Shown in pieces: positions 15,997 through 26,839 of a DNA stretch of 64,000 nucleotides. Both the position numbers and the translations under genes were made by a program. The notes beneath the pieces are model-generated. The model made no database searches and was not told the DNA's origin. It saw only the letters and a program-made list of their open reading frames with translations. The DNA lies in assembly GCA_025964555.1 (NCBI GenBank), contig JAOPYQ010000045.1, positions 1 to 64,000 of the forward strand, written 5' to 3'. Source of the stretch: Thermoleophilia bacterium. Its GTDB lineage: Bacteria > Actinomycetota > Thermoleophilia > Gaiellales > SKUG01. Position 1 is the first letter of the stretch, and every line of letters starts with the position of its first letter.

Positions 15997-17190
15997 GTGG
16001 CAGTGGCTACCAGCACCGGTGTGTCGTTTGAGTTGACCGACGACCAGAAGGAATACCGCACGCTCGCCCATGACTTCGCCGAGGGAGAGATTCGTCCCGT
16101 CGCGGCGGAGGCCGACCAGCAGTCGAAGCTGCCGATCGAGGTCCTGCGCAAGGGCTGGGACACCGGCCTCATGAACCTGCACGTGCCCGAGCAGTACGGC
16201 GGCGCGGGCCTCGGCTCGCTCGACGGCGTGCTCGTCATGGAGGAGCTCGCGTGGGGCTGCTCCGGCATCGCCACGTCGATGGAGGCGAACGGCCTGGGTG
16301 CCGCTCCCGTCATCATCGCGGGCACCGAGGCGCAGAAGGAGAAGTACCTCGGCATGCTGACCGAGGACTTCAAGTTCTCGGCATTCGGCCTGACCGAGCC
16401 GGGCGCCGGCTCCGACGTGTCCGGCATCCAGACCACGGCGACGCTGAGCGAGGATGGCACGCACTACGTCATCAACGGCTCGAAGACGTTCATCACGAAC
16501 GCCGAGATCGCCGACTGGATCACGATCTTCGCGATGACGGACAAGAGCGCAGGCCACCGCGGCCTGACCGCGTTCATCATGGACGTGAAGAAGCCCGACG
16601 GCTCACCGGCCGACGGCTTCACGTGCGAAGGGCACATGGACAAGCTCGGCCAGCGCGCCAGCCCGACCAACGCCATCGCCTTCATGGACATGAAGATCCC
16701 CGTCGAGAATCGTCTCGGCGAGGAGGGCGAGGGCTTCAAGATCGCGATGAAGACGCTCGACGCGACACGACCGGGCGTCGGTGGCATGGCAACCGGCGTG
16801 GCCCGTGCCGCGCTCGAGTACGCGATGGCCTACGCGGTCGAGCGCGTGCAGTTCGGCATGCCGATCGCGATGAACCAGGGCGTCAACTTCCTCATCGCGG
16901 ACATGGCGACCAACATCGAGGCCGCTCGCCTGCTCACGTGGCAGGGTGCATGGCTGCACGACCAGGGCAAGCGCGCCACGCTCCAGTCGTCGCACGCCAA
17001 GCGCTTCGCGGCAGACAGCTGCATGTCCGCGACGACGGACGCGGTGCAGATCTTCGGTGGCTACGGCTACACGAAGGAGTACCCGGTCGAGAAGCTCATG
17101 CGCGACGCCAAGATCTTCCAGATCTACGAAGGCACGTCGCAGATCCAGCGGCTCGTCATCGCCAAGGAACTGATGATGCCGCGCGGCTGA
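15997..17190 (+). CDS. Acyl-CoA dehydrogenase
   Basis: A 397-residue FAD-dependent acyl-CoA dehydrogenase. Motifs in order: FELTDDQKEYRTLAHDFA at the N-terminus, AFGLTEPGAGSDVSG and NGSKTFITNAEIAD in the middle domain, MKTLDATRPGVGG, then QIFGGYGYTKEYPVEKLMRD and IYEGTSQIQRLVIAKEL at the end. The Glu in IYEGT is the expected catalytic base. It resembles the short/medium-chain group. The start is GTG with GAGAGGACC a short way upstream. Downstream is a strong hairpin terminator, so with the SCP2 gene this makes a complete two-gene unit. Confidence 0.95.
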   Translation: MAVATSTGVSFELTDDQKEYRTLAHDFAEGEIRPVAAEADQQSKLPIEVLRKGWDTGLMNLHVPEQYGGAGLGSLDGVLVMEELAWGCSGIATSMEANGLGAAPVIIAGTEAQKEKYLGMLTEDFKFSAFGLTEPGAGSDVSGIQTTATLSEDGTHYVINGSKTFITNAEIADWITIFAMTDKSAGHRGLTAFIMDVKKPDGSPADGFTCEGHMDKLGQRASPTNAIAFMDMKIPVENRLGEEGEGFKIAMKTLDATRPGVGGMATGVARAALEYAMAYAVERVQFGMPIAMNQGVNFLIADMATNIEAARLLTWQGAWLHDQGKRATLQSSHAKRFAADSCMSATTDAVQIFGGYGYTKEYPVEKLMRDAKIFQIYEGTSQIQRLVIAKELMMPRG

Positions 17191-17216
17191 CCTGCCGAGC
17201 GTCACATCTGCGTGTC

Positions 17217-17248
17217 ACGAAGGGGTCCGGTTCGCCGGGCCCCTTCGT
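17217..17248 (+). terminator. Hairpin terminator with UUCG tetraloop
   Basis: A 14-bp stem (17217-17230 with 17235-17248, one G-U pair) closed by TTCG forms downstream of the acyl-CoA dehydrogenase. There is no T-tract after it. The same ACGAA...TTCGT stem ends recur at 51.6 and 61.6 kb. Confidence 0.75.
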
Positions 17249-17311
17249 CATGGAAAACGGCGATGGAGGACGCTCGGTGCCGATCCGTCCCGCGGCGGGT
17301 AGCACCACTGC

Positions 17312-18015
<704 letters not shown>

Positions 18016-18019
<4 letters not shown>

Positions 18020-19353
18020 CGACCGGGCTGCGCTTCGCGGTCTGGGCGACGATCGCGGGATCGCTCGCGGTGCTGCTGGCTGGGGTCGTCGCGCTCGTGG
18101 TCGTCGACCGCACGCTCGACGCCGTCGTTGACGAGCGCCTGCAGTCAACGCTGCGGGGCATCCCGGCTGTCGGTACGGCTGCATGTGCGTCGATCCGCTC
18201 CCCCGGCGACACCACCGCCGACGACCGCGTCGTGTCGATCATCGACCGAGCTGGCCAGGAGACGTGCCGATCTTCCCCGGTTGCACCATCGCCCCGAGCG
18301 CTCGAGATGGATGAAGACGGCTTCGCCACCGCGGTGGTCGACGGTGCGCGCTGGCGAACGCTGGTTCGCACGTCGTCGTCCGGATCGCGCGCGATCGCGG
18401 CGGAGCAGATCGAGGCGCACGAACTCGCGCGAGCCGATGCGCGCCGCGCGATCATCGTCGCGATGGTGCTCGGCACGCTCATCGCCGCTGCGGGTGGCGC
18501 GATCGCCGCCATCCCAGCTCGCCGCCGCATCGCACGACTGCTCGAGCGGATCCAGCATGCGGGTCGCGACCGCTCGGGCTCCGCGACCGTCGGGAAGATC
18601 GGTGGTCGCGACCTCGACGCCGCAGCCGCATCGTTCGACGAGCTGCTGGCCGACGTGCGCGCATCGGAAGTTGCCCAGCGGCGCCTCGTGTCCGACGCGG
18701 CCCACCAGCTGCGCACGCCGATCACGAGCCTGCGCACCAACGCGCAGCTGCTCGAGCGCCAGCCGGCGCTCGACGAGGAATCGCGTGACATCGCGACCCG
18801 CATCGCCCGCCAGGCTGCAGCGGTCTCCGACCTCGTCTCGGGCCTCGTGGACTACACGGCGATCTCCGCGTGGTCGGGCGAGCGTCGACCAGCGTCGCTC
18901 GGCGAGCTCGCGGCCGTCGCCATCGAACGGGCACGCGCCCGATGGCCGGAAGCGTCGTTCGATGCGATCGACGATGGATCGACCGACGACGTCGACGGCG
19001 AGCTGGTGGTCCGTGCGCTCGGCAACGTGCTCGACAACGCAGTGGTGCACGGCGGCGGGCACGTGTCGGTCGAGATTCGCGACGGCGTCGTCCTCGTGCT
19101 CGACGACGGGCCGGGCTTCACGATGGACGACGACGACGTCTTCCGCCCGTTCAGCAGTGGCGGCGACGGGTCCGGCCTCGGGCTCGCGTTCGTCCGCCAC
19201 GTGGCGCGCGCGCACGGCGGGGACGCGTGGATCGAGCGCCGATCGCCCGCGACCGTGGGCATGCGGTTCGCCATCCTCAGGAAGTTCTCGGATTCGTCTC
19301 GGTCGGCTCTCGGCCATCGGACCGATGGTCGTGGTGTCCACGACGAAGGGTGA
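18016..19353 (+). CDS. Sensor histidine kinase, HisKA type
   Basis: A 445-residue membrane kinase. It has two membrane segments (about 10-30 and 147-167) flanking an extracytoplasmic region with two Cys residues (C57 and C84), then a HAMP-like linker. The phospho-acceptor is H230 in SDAAHQLRTPITSLR. The ATPase domain shows N box NVLDNAVVHGG, DDGPGF and GSGLGLAFVRHVARAHGG. GTG at 18016 overlaps the regulator stop. Only 4 nt separate its stop from the next gene, a membrane protein, so the three are one operon. The stimulus is unknown. Confidence 0.94.
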
Positions 19354-19357
19354 CGAC

Positions 19358-21094
19358 ATGCCGAGCGACCGCGACCCCGATACCGAAGCGACCATCGAAT
19401 CCGCTGCGACCGCCAGCACGGACGCGGGTGGCACGAACGCGACGGGCCCCGTCGTCCCATCGCGCCGGCGATCGGTGCTGCGGGGAGCGCGACGGCTCGC
19501 CACCCCGGCGGCGATCGTCGTGGCCTGGATCGTGGTCGTGACGCAGTGGAACGCGAGCGACACCGCGCTCTTCAACTGGGCGACGATCACCGCCGCCATC
19601 GTGCTCGGCGTCGTCACCGTCCTCTGGCTCGTCTCGCTCAGGTTCCCGGCGCTGCGGAGGGCGTTGCTCCCGTTCGAGGGCGGACTCGTGGTCGGCGCAC
19701 TGGTGCTGGCGTGGGCGACGAAGGGCACCGAGGTCGACATGCTCGCGGACCGGGTCATCATCTCGAGCGTGTTCGGGGTGATCGCCGCGCTGCTGCTCGC
19801 GTTCATGCAGCAGCTCGTCGCCGGTCGCGATCGAGCATGGGCCTGGCTGACGGGCGTCGTCGTGGTCTGCGCACTGGCAGGCATTGCCCTGCCCGCGACC
19901 CTCGACTGGCTCGACGGTGACATGGGCGAGCTCGGGTTCGACGCCACGCTCGCCGGCGAGGTCGTCGGTCGATCCACCGCCGACGGGTTCCGACTCGACG
20001 ACGTCTCGATCCAGTACGGCGCGCCCGCCCTCGGACGCGGCTACATCGACGACGCGGCCGCCGCGTACGGCGTGGCATTTGCCGAGCCCGCCGCCGCCGT
20101 GGATCCCGCCACGGAGTTCGGGAGCGTCGTGCCGACCGATGCCGCGATCGCGTCGCCGACCGACCCGTCGATCGGCGGGCCCACGCCGCCCGGATACATC
20201 GAGGGCGAGGCGACGGGCACGCCCAACTGGGCCCAGCTGCTGGCGCATCCCGGCGGGAAGATCAGCCTGGCGATCGCGCCGTCGATCGCCAGGGGCGCTC
20301 GCGGGACCGTCGTGGCGTCGCTGCGACGAGGCGACTGTGGGGATGCGTACGACGGCGACGAGCTCGCCACGCTCACGCTGCATCGATCGTCCGGAGCGAA
20401 GGTCGACGAGGAGCTGTCGCTGCGCGTCAAGGACCTGCGCGTCGACGACCGGTTGAGCGTCGTGATCGGCACCACGGAACCGCTCGCGCCGACGCGCTGC
20501 GCGCAGCTGCTGTCTCCCACGGGCGTCGCGCTCGCACAGCTCGGCGCGGCGAGCTTCAGCGCCGAGTGCCTCGACCCGCTCGACCTGCCGCGAGGCAGCG
20601 AGTACATGGTCCGATCGAGCACCTTCCAGGACGAGGCATGCGCGTCGCGCTTCGAGCGATATGCCACCGTCACCAATGCGCTGCTCGTCCCCGGTCCGGG
20701 GGTCGCCGAATACCGCGCGTGCCATCGCTCGCATGAAGCGTCGGTCAACGTGACCGAGCAACGGCTGCCACACGGCGCGATCGCCGTCACGTATCCGGCC
20801 AACGCGTTCGGGCAGTGCTGGAGCCACGGCACGGCATCCCTCGCGGGAGTCGGCTATGCATCGACCGGCGTCGCGGTCGGACCGGCGCCTGCGCCGATGC
20901 CGGACGATGTCGCGGTGGCCGATCCGGGCGTCGGAGCTGCGCCGGCGGTCGGTTCGACCGTGCCCCCCGGTCCTGGCTCGGCATCGCCGGCGGCGGCGGC
21001 AGCACCGGCGGTCGCCCAGCCGGCGACCGACGGGTCCGTGGCCGAGGACCTGGACGGGGTGTCACCCCAGGAGCTCGCCGTGAAGATCCGGTGA
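19358..21094 (+). CDS. Membrane protein of unknown function, third gene of two-component operon
   Basis: A 578-residue protein I do not recognise. After a Thr/Ala-rich disordered head (1-40) come about four membrane helices (roughly 47-190: AAIVVAWIVVVTQW, ITAAIVLGVVTVLWLV, GGLVVGALVLAW, FGVIAALLLAF, VVVVCALAGIALPA). A large soluble part follows, probably extracytoplasmic, with several Cys residues (GDCGDAYDGDE, TRCAQLL, AECLDPLDLPRG, EACASRF, RACHRSHE, GQCWSHG) that may form disulfides; this layout recalls DUF4190/septum-formation-type lipobox-less domains. The C-terminus is Pro/Ala-rich. GAAGGG serves as Shine-Dalgarno. Possible sensor partner or effector of the kinase. Confidence 0.88.
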   Translation: MPSDRDPDTEATIESAATASTDAGGTNATGPVVPSRRRSVLRGARRLATPAAIVVAWIVVVTQWNASDTALFNWATITAAIVLGVVTVLWLVSLRFPALRRALLPFEGGLVVGALVLAWATKGTEVDMLADRVIISSVFGVIAALLLAFMQQLVAGRDRAWAWLTGVVVVCALAGIALPATLDWLDGDMGELGFDATLAGEVVGRSTADGFRLDDVSIQYGAPALGRGYIDDAAAAYGVAFAEPAAAVDPATEFGSVVPTDAAIASPTDPSIGGPTPPGYIEGEATGTPNWAQLLAHPGGKISLAIAPSIARGARGTVVASLRRGDCGDAYDGDELATLTLHRSSGAKVDEELSLRVKDLRVDDRLSVVIGTTEPLAPTRCAQLLSPTGVALAQLGAASFSAECLDPLDLPRGSEYMVRSSTFQDEACASRFERYATVTNALLVPGPGVAEYRACHRSHEASVNVTEQRLPHGAIAVTYPANAFGQCWSHGTASLAGVGYASTGVAVGPAPAPMPDDVAVADPGVGAAPAVGSTVPPGPGSASPAAAAAPAVAQPATDGSVAEDLDGVSPQELAVKIR

Positions 21095-21138
21095 CGCCCT
21101 CGCGGCTGATTCGCCCGCGTCGCGGCGTCGGCTGCTGC

Positions 21139-21144
21139 TAGTCT
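21139..21144 (+). promoter_or_regulatory. -10-like hexamer upstream of the thiolase gene
   Basis: TAGTCT in CTGCTAGTCTCG, about 80 nt before the thiolase ATG. It would give a leadered message for the fadA-fadB-like pair. Confidence 0.35.
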
Positions 21145-21223
21145 CGTTCCACACGCGCGCACGCACGCGCGAGGGGGAGTCGTCACGGCACGTGGCGCCT
21201 CAGACGACGAGCGAGGTTCCACG

Positions 21224-22438
21224 ATGCCCGAGGCCTTCATCTACGACGCGATCCGTACACCCCGTGGTCGCGGCAAGAAGTCCGGTTCCCTCTACGAGAT
21301 CAAGCCGGTCTCGCTGGTCAGCGGACTGCTGCAGGAGCTGCCGGAGCGCCACCCCAACCTCATCACCAACGAGGTCGACGACGTCATCCTCGGCTGCGTC
21401 ACCCCGGTGGGCGACCAGGGCGCGGACATCGCGCGCACCGCAGTGCTTGCCAGCGGATTCGGCGAGCAGGTCGGTGGCGTCTCGCTCAACCGTTTCTGCG
21501 CCTCGGGGCTCGAGGCCGTCAACCAGGCGGCGGCGCGCGTGCGCAGCGGCTGGGAGGACCTCATCGTCGCGGGCGGCGTCGAATCGATGAGTCGCGTGCC
21601 CATGGCGAGCGACGGCGGCGCGTGGGCGATGGACCCGGAGACCGCGCTCAACACCTCCTTCGTCCCGCAGGGCATCAGCGCCGACCTGATCGCGACGATC
21701 GAGGGCTACGACCGCCAGGCGGTCGACGAGTACGCGGTGCTGTCGCAGGACCGGGCGGCGGTTGCCGTGTCGGAGGGCCGGTTCGGGAAGTCGATCGTCC
21801 CCGTCGTCGACCACAGCGGACTGACCGTGCTCGACCACGACGAGCACGTCCGCCCCGGAACGACCGTGGAGAGCCTCGCGAGGCTGAGCCCGTCCTTCGA
21901 GGCCATGGGCGAGATGGGCGGCTTCAATGCCGTCGCACTCCAGGAGTTCGTCGAGGTCGAGAAGATCGAGCACGTCCACCACGCCGGCAACAGCTCAGGC
22001 ATCGTCGACGGCGCCGGGCTCGTCCTCGTCGGCAGCGAGGCTGCCGGAACGCGCCACGGGCTGACGCCACGTGCACGCATCGTGGCGACGGCCGTGACCG
22101 GCTCCAATCCCACGATCATGTTGACCGGCCCCGCCCCTGCCGCGAAGAAGGCACTCGCCAAGGCCGGCCTCACGATCGAGGACATGGACCTCGTCGAGAT
22201 GAACGAGGCGTTCGCCGCGGTCGTCCTGAAGTTCGTCAAGGACATGGGCGACTTCCCGATCGAGAAGGTGAACGTCAACGGCGGCGCGATCGCGCTCGGA
22301 CATCCGCTCGGCGCGACCGGCGCGATGATCCTCGGCACGCTCGTCGACGAGCTCGAGCGCACGAACAAGCGCTACGGGCTCGCCACGCTGTGCATCGGTG
22401 GGGGCATGGGCGTCGCCACCATCGTCGAGCGCGTCTGA
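21224..22438 (+). CDS. Acetyl-CoA acyltransferase (thiolase)
   Basis: A 404-residue thiolase that cleaves 3-ketoacyl-CoA with CoA in the last step of beta-oxidation. The nucleophile is C92 in [13 protein letters not shown], followed by [11 protein letters not shown]. The C-terminal pair is H360 in [16 protein letters not shown] and C390 in LCIGGGMGV. The sequence [17 protein letters not shown] near the start is typical of the FadA/FadI-like degradative group. The FadB-like gene follows after 59 nt with the same orientation. Together they supply three of the four cycle activities. Start at 21224 gives standard length. Confidence 0.96.
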   Translation: MPEAFIYDAIRTPRGRGKKSGSLYEIKPVSLVSGLLQELPERHPNLITNEVDDVILGCVTPVGDQGADIARTAVLASGFGEQVGGVSLNRFCASGLEAVNQAAARVRSGWEDLIVAGGVESMSRVPMASDGGAWAMDPETALNTSFVPQGISADLIATIEGYDRQAVDEYAVLSQDRAAVAVSEGRFGKSIVPVVDHSGLTVLDHDEHVRPGTTVESLARLSPSFEAMGEMGGFNAVALQEFVEVEKIEHVHHAGNSSGIVDGAGLVLVGSEAAGTRHGLTPRARIVATAVTGSNPTIMLTGPAPAAKKALAKAGLTIEDMDLVEMNEAFAAVVLKFVKDMGDFPIEKVNVNGGAIALGHPLGATGAMILGTLVDELERTNKRYGLATLCIGGGMGVATIVERV

Positions 22439-22497
22439 CAGCGACACCCGCAGCACCGAACGTTTCGCACGACCACCACACAGGAGTCCCGAGCCGC

Positions 22498-24720
22498 ATG
22501 ACCGCCACCGCACCGAGCCCCGCCGCAGACGCCGTTCGCTACGAGAAGGACGACGACGGGATCGTCACGCTCACGATCGACGATCCCAACCAGAGCGTCA
22601 ACACGATGAACGCCACCTACATCGAGGCGTTCGAGGGTGCGGTCGATCGGCTCGCGGAGGAGATCGCGGCTGACAAGGATGCGGTCAAGGGCGTCATCGT
22701 CACCTCGGGCAAGAAGACCTTCTTCGCCGGTGGCGACCTCAAGCTCTTCCAGCAGGCGACCAAGGCCGACGCGCCACGCCTGTTCGGCGAGGTCGAGCGG
22801 GTCAAGGCATCGCTGCGCAGGCTCGAGACGATCGGCAAGCCCGTCGTGGCCGCGATCAACGGCGCGGCGCTCGGCGGCGGGTTCGAGATCGCGCTCGCCA
22901 CGCATCACCGCATCGCGGCCGAGGGGCGCTACGAGATCGGCCTGCCCGAAGCCAACCTCGGCCTGCTGCCCGGTGGTGGCGGCGTCACCCGCACGGTCCG
23001 GATGTTCGGCATCCAGGAGGCCCTCATGGGCGTGTTGGTGAAGGGCCCCGGCCCACAGTTCCAGCCCGCCAAGGCGCTCGAGAAGGGACTCGTCGACCAG
23101 GTCGTGCCCGCCGAGGAGCTGCTGCCGGCGGCGCGCACGTGGATCGAGGAGCACGCGAGCGACCGCGACGCGCGCACGCAGCCGTGGGATCGCGACGGCT
23201 ACCGCATGCCGGGTGGCACGCCCCAGAGCCCCAAGCTCGCCATGATGCTCCCCGCGTTCCCCGCGAACGTGCGCAAGCAGGTCAAGGGCGCCGACTACCG
23301 CGCGCCGAAGGCGATCCTCGCGGCCGCCGTCGAGGGCGCGCAGGTCGATTTCGACACCGCCTCGCGCATCGAGTCGCGCTACTTCGTCGAGCTGGCCGTC
23401 GGCCAGCAGTCGAAGAACATGACCAAGGCATTCTTCTTCGACCTCACCGCCATCAACTCCGGCAACTCGCGCCCCGAAGGCATCGAGAAGCGCACGTTCA
23501 CGAAGGTCGGCGTGATCGGCGCGGGCATGATGGGCGCGGGCATCGCCTACGTCAGCGCGAAGGCCGGCATCGAGGTCGTGCTCAAGGACGTCTCCATCGA
23601 GGCAGCCGAGAAGGGCAAGGCGTACAGCGAGAGCATCGTCAAGAAGGGCGTCTCGCGCGGCAAGGTCACCCAGGAGAAGGGTGACGAGCTGCTCGCGCGC
23701 ATCACGCCGACGGCCGACTACGCCGACCTCGCTGGCGTGGACATCGTGATCGAGGCGGTGTTCGAGAATGAGGACCTCAAGAAGCAGGTCTTCGCCGACC
23801 TCCAGGACGTCGTGCTGCCCGATGCGCTGCTCGGCTCGAACACCTCGACGCTGCCGATCACCGGCCTGCAGCAGGGTGTCACTCGCACCAAGGACTTCAT
23901 CGGCATCCACTTCTTCTCGCCCGTGGACAAGATGCAGCTGGTCGAGATCATCGCCGGCAAGGACACGGGGGACGAGGCGATCGCGCACGCGCTCGACTAC
24001 GTCCAGCAGATCCGCAAGATCCCGATCGTGGTCAACGATTCCCGCGGGTTCTTCACGAGCCGCGTAATCGGGAAGTTCATCAACGAGGGCATCCGCATGC
24101 TGAGCGAGGGCGTCAGTCCCGTCGCGCTCGAGCGTGCCGCCGTCATGGCCGGCTTCCCGACCGGCGTGCTGCAGCTGAGCGACGAGCTCAACCTCGAGCT
24201 CATGAAGAAGATCGGGCTCGCGACGAAGGCAGCGGTCGAAGCCGAAGGCGGCACGTACGGGCCCGAGCCCGCCGACGAGGTCGTGGCGTGGATGCTCGAG
24301 CAGGGACGTGGCGGCAAGCTCGCGGGTTCGGGTTTCTACGAGTACGACGACCGTGGCACGCGCCTCGGCCTGTGGGACGGACTCGCTGCGCAGTACCCGC
24401 AGGCAGCCGAGCAGCCGAGCGTGCGCGACATCCAGGAGCGACTGACGTTCTCGATGTCACTCGACACCGTCCGCCTGTTCGAGGAAGGCGTGCTGCGCAC
24501 GGTGCCGGATGCCAACATCGGCAGCGTGTTCGGCATCGGCTTCCCACCCATGCAGGGTGGCGCGATCCAGTACGTCAACGGCTACGAGGCAGCTGACGGC
24601 TCGCTCGGCGTCGCCGCGTTCCGCGCGCGCGCCGAGGAGCTCGCCGCGACCTACGGCGACCGGTTCGCACCGCCGGCCTCGCTGGTGGAGAAGGCCGAGG
24701 CCGGCGAGATCTTCGAGTAG
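22498..24720 (+). CDS. fadB: Bifunctional enoyl-CoA hydratase / 3-hydroxyacyl-CoA dehydrogenase (FadB-like)
   Basis: A 740-residue fusion. The N-terminal crotonase domain (about 1-200) shows FFAGGDLKLFQQ, the oxyanion region GAALGGGFEIALATHHRIA and catalytic Glu in IGLPEANLGLLPGGGG. The NAD-binding domain starts near residue 335 with VGVIGAGMMGAGIAYVSAK. Further on are SNTSTLPIT, the catalytic-His region IGIHFFSPVDKMQLVEII and NDSRGFFTSR, then the C-terminal dimer domain. This order and length match the FadB/FadJ alpha subunit, which works with the preceding thiolase. ATG at 22498 has CAGGAG about 12 nt upstream. Symbol by family resemblance. Confidence 0.94.
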   Translation: MTATAPSPAADAVRYEKDDDGIVTLTIDDPNQSVNTMNATYIEAFEGAVDRLAEEIAADKDAVKGVIVTSGKKTFFAGGDLKLFQQATKADAPRLFGEVERVKASLRRLETIGKPVVAAINGAALGGGFEIALATHHRIAAEGRYEIGLPEANLGLLPGGGGVTRTVRMFGIQEALMGVLVKGPGPQFQPAKALEKGLVDQVVPAEELLPAARTWIEEHASDRDARTQPWDRDGYRMPGGTPQSPKLAMMLPAFPANVRKQVKGADYRAPKAILAAAVEGAQVDFDTASRIESRYFVELAVGQQSKNMTKAFFFDLTAINSGNSRPEGIEKRTFTKVGVIGAGMMGAGIAYVSAKAGIEVVLKDVSIEAAEKGKAYSESIVKKGVSRGKVTQEKGDELLARITPTADYADLAGVDIVIEAVFENEDLKKQVFADLQDVVLPDALLGSNTSTLPITGLQQGVTRTKDFIGIHFFSPVDKMQLVEIIAGKDTGDEAIAHALDYVQQIRKIPIVVNDSRGFFTSRVIGKFINEGIRMLSEGVSPVALERAAVMAGFPTGVLQLSDELNLELMKKIGLATKAAVEAEGGTYGPEPADEVVAWMLEQGRGGKLAGSGFYEYDDRGTRLGLWDGLAAQYPQAAEQPSVRDIQERLTFSMSLDTVRLFEEGVLRTVPDANIGSVFGIGFPPMQGGAIQYVNGYEAADGSLGVAAFRARAEELAATYGDRFAPPASLVEKAEAGEIFE

Positions 24721-24758
24721 GTCGACGCACCGCGCGCATCGCGATGCGCCACATCGGG

Positions 24759-24764
24759 TAGCGC
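24759..24764 (+). promoter_or_regulatory. Weak -10-like hexamer of the third acyl-CoA dehydrogenase
   Basis: TAGCGC, 6 nt before the ATG at 24771. It matches the TAG start of the window pattern but lacks the final T. Confidence 0.3.
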
Positions 24765-24770
24765 GACCGC

Positions 24771-25994
24771 ATGGATACCACCATCGACGTCGAGCAGGGC
24801 ATCAACCGGATCACGTTCGCTCGCACCGACGAGCAGCGTGAGCTCGTGGCGGTCGCGAACGCGTTCGCGCGCGAGCGACTGCGACCTGCTGCGGACGCGA
24901 TGCAGCGGGCGATCGCCGAACACGGGTTCGGCGCGTGGCAGGTGCCGGACGGACTGCTGGCAGAGGCCGCGGCCGCGGGCCTGCTGACGTACGCGATCCC
25001 GGAGCCCCACGGCAGCGGGCTGGACGCCGTCACCAGCGCGATGCTCATGGAGGAACTGACCTGGGGCGACCCGGGCCTCGCGTCACTGTTCGGCAGTGGA
25101 CAGCTGTTCGCAGGAGGGCTGCTCGCGGCTGGCGACGGCCTCGACCCCGCAGTTCGCGACCACTGGCTCGCCAAGGTCTGCGCGCCCGAGGGTGCGTATG
25201 CCGCGATCGCGTTCAGCGAGCCGCACGCCGGCAGCGACCTAGCGAACATCCGCACGCGAGCCGAACGCGACGGTGGCTCGTGGGTGCTGACGGGCGAGAA
25301 GACGTGGATCACCGGCGCGATGCCGGGCACGAGCGCGCTGCTCGTGTTCGCGCGCACGGGCGAGGACGGAGCCGGCGGCATCAGCGCGTTCATCGTGCCG
25401 GGCGACGCCGAGGGCGTCTCGTACCAGAAGCTCGACCTGCTCGGCCTGCGCACCTCCTACACCGGTCAGATCTTCCTCGACGGTGTTCGCGTGCCGTCGG
25501 ACCACGTGGTCGGCGGGGTGGATGCGGGCTTCCTCGTCGCGATGAAGTTCTTCGCGCATTCGCGGCCGCAGGTCGCTGCATCGGCGCTCGGCATCGCCCG
25601 AGCCGCCTTCGAACACGCAGTCGAGTACGCGAATGAGCGCGAGGCGTTCGGCAAGCCGATCATGACGCGCCAGGGCGTCTCGTTCCTGCTCGCCGACATG
25701 GGCATGAAGATCGAGGCAGCCCGTGCGCTGGTGTGGCGCTCGTGCGATACCGCCGAACGCGGCGAGGACGTCGGGCTCCTCGGCTCGTACGCGAAGGCGT
25801 TCGCGAGCGATGTGGCGATGCAGGTCACCACCGACGCCGTCCAGGTGCTCGGCGGCGCGGGCCTCTCGACCGACCACCCGGTCGAACGATGGATGCGCGA
25901 CGCGAAGGTGCTGCAGATCGTCGAGGGCACCAACCAGGTGCAGCGACTGATCGCGTCGCGCTACTACTCGCAGGGCATGGTCGCGGTCCCGTGA
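24771..25994 (+). CDS. Acyl-CoA dehydrogenase
   Basis: A 407-residue acyl-CoA dehydrogenase that differs from the other two in this window. It has RITFARTDEQRELVAVANAF at the N-terminus, IAFSEPHAGSDLANI and GEKTWITGAMPGTSA in the middle, and QVLGGAGLSTDHPVERWMRD then LQIVEGTNQVQRL at the end. The usual Tyr before the catalytic Glu (YEGT) is Val here (VEGT); the Glu itself is kept. Its stop overlaps the GTG of the enoyl-CoA hydratase by 4 nt, so the two are coupled and likely act on the same substrate chain. Confidence 0.94.
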   Translation: MDTTIDVEQGINRITFARTDEQRELVAVANAFARERLRPAADAMQRAIAEHGFGAWQVPDGLLAEAAAAGLLTYAIPEPHGSGLDAVTSAMLMEELTWGDPGLASLFGSGQLFAGGLLAAGDGLDPAVRDHWLAKVCAPEGAYAAIAFSEPHAGSDLANIRTRAERDGGSWVLTGEKTWITGAMPGTSALLVFARTGEDGAGGISAFIVPGDAEGVSYQKLDLLGLRTSYTGQIFLDGVRVPSDHVVGGVDAGFLVAMKFFAHSRPQVAASALGIARAAFEHAVEYANEREAFGKPIMTRQGVSFLLADMGMKIEAARALVWRSCDTAERGEDVGLLGSYAKAFASDVAMQVTTDAVQVLGGAGLSTDHPVERWMRDAKVLQIVEGTNQVQRLIASRYYSQGMVAVP

Positions 25995-26785
25995 CGGCTC
26001 CCACCTTCGACGCGATCAACGTGATCCGCGATGGCGCGATCGCGATCGTCGAACTCGACAATCCACCGCTCAACGTCATCACGCTCGAGGTCGGGCACGA
26101 GCTCAAGGCCGCGTGCAGCCACTTCGCCGCGGATCCGGCCCTGCGAGTGGTTGTGTTCCGATCCGCGCATCGCGGGATCTTCACGGGCGGCGCGGACATC
26201 ACGATGATGGCTCGCGTCGTAGCCGAGCCTGGACTGCTCGACCGGTTTCGCGACGTGCTCGACGTGTTCGACCACGTTGCCGCGCTGCCGATGCCCACGA
26301 TCTGCCAGCTCGAGGGAATCGCCCTCGGTGGCGGCTTCGAGCTCGCGCTCGCCTGCGACTTTCGCATCGCGAGCGACGACCTCGCGCAGCTCGGACTGCC
26401 GGAGGTCCGCCTGGGCCTGCTGCCCGGAGGCGGCGGGACGCAGCGGCTGCCGCGGCTCGTCGGAGCAGGCGTCGCGACCGAGATGATCATGAAGGGCATG
26501 CGCTACGACGCCGCGACTGCGCTCCAGAAGGGGCTCGTGCACGAGGTGGTGCCTGCCGAGGACATCGTCGCCACTGTCGAGCAGCGCGCTGCGTCGCTCG
26601 CCGCGCAGGCCCCGCGGGCGCTGCGGCACGTGAAATCGCTCATCCGCGCATCCTTCGAGCAGCCCGGGCAGCCCGGCCTCGAACTCGAGCGCGAGCTGTT
26701 CCAGGACCTGCTGACCACCCGCGACGTGGCCGAGGGCGTGACCGCGCTCAGCGAGAACCGGCGAGCGACCTTCACCGGGACCTGA
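25991..26785 (+). CDS. Enoyl-CoA hydratase/isomerase family protein
   Basis: A 264-residue crotonase-fold protein. It shows VELDNPPLNVITLEVGHEL, FTGGADITMMARV, LEGIALGGGFELALACDFRI and GLPEVRLGLLPGGGGTQRLP. The second Glu (LPE) is present; it and the GGGFE region form the active site in hydratases. It starts with GTG within the stop of the preceding acyl-CoA dehydrogenase gene (GTGA). The likely step is hydration of 2-enoyl-CoA in beta-oxidation, though isomerase or hydrolase activity cannot be excluded from sequence. Confidence 0.93.
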   Translation: MTAPTFDAINVIRDGAIAIVELDNPPLNVITLEVGHELKAACSHFAADPALRVVVFRSAHRGIFTGGADITMMARVVAEPGLLDRFRDVLDVFDHVAALPMPTICQLEGIALGGGFELALACDFRIASDDLAQLGLPEVRLGLLPGGGGTQRLPRLVGAGVATEMIMKGMRYDAATALQKGLVHEVVPAEDIVATVEQRAASLAAQAPRALRHVKSLIRASFEQPGQPGLELERELFQDLLTTRDVAEGVTALSENRRATFTGT

Positions 26786-26839
26786 CGAGCGCACCGATCG
26801 TCACCGGGACGAATTCGCGGTCGAAGCCGATACACGGGC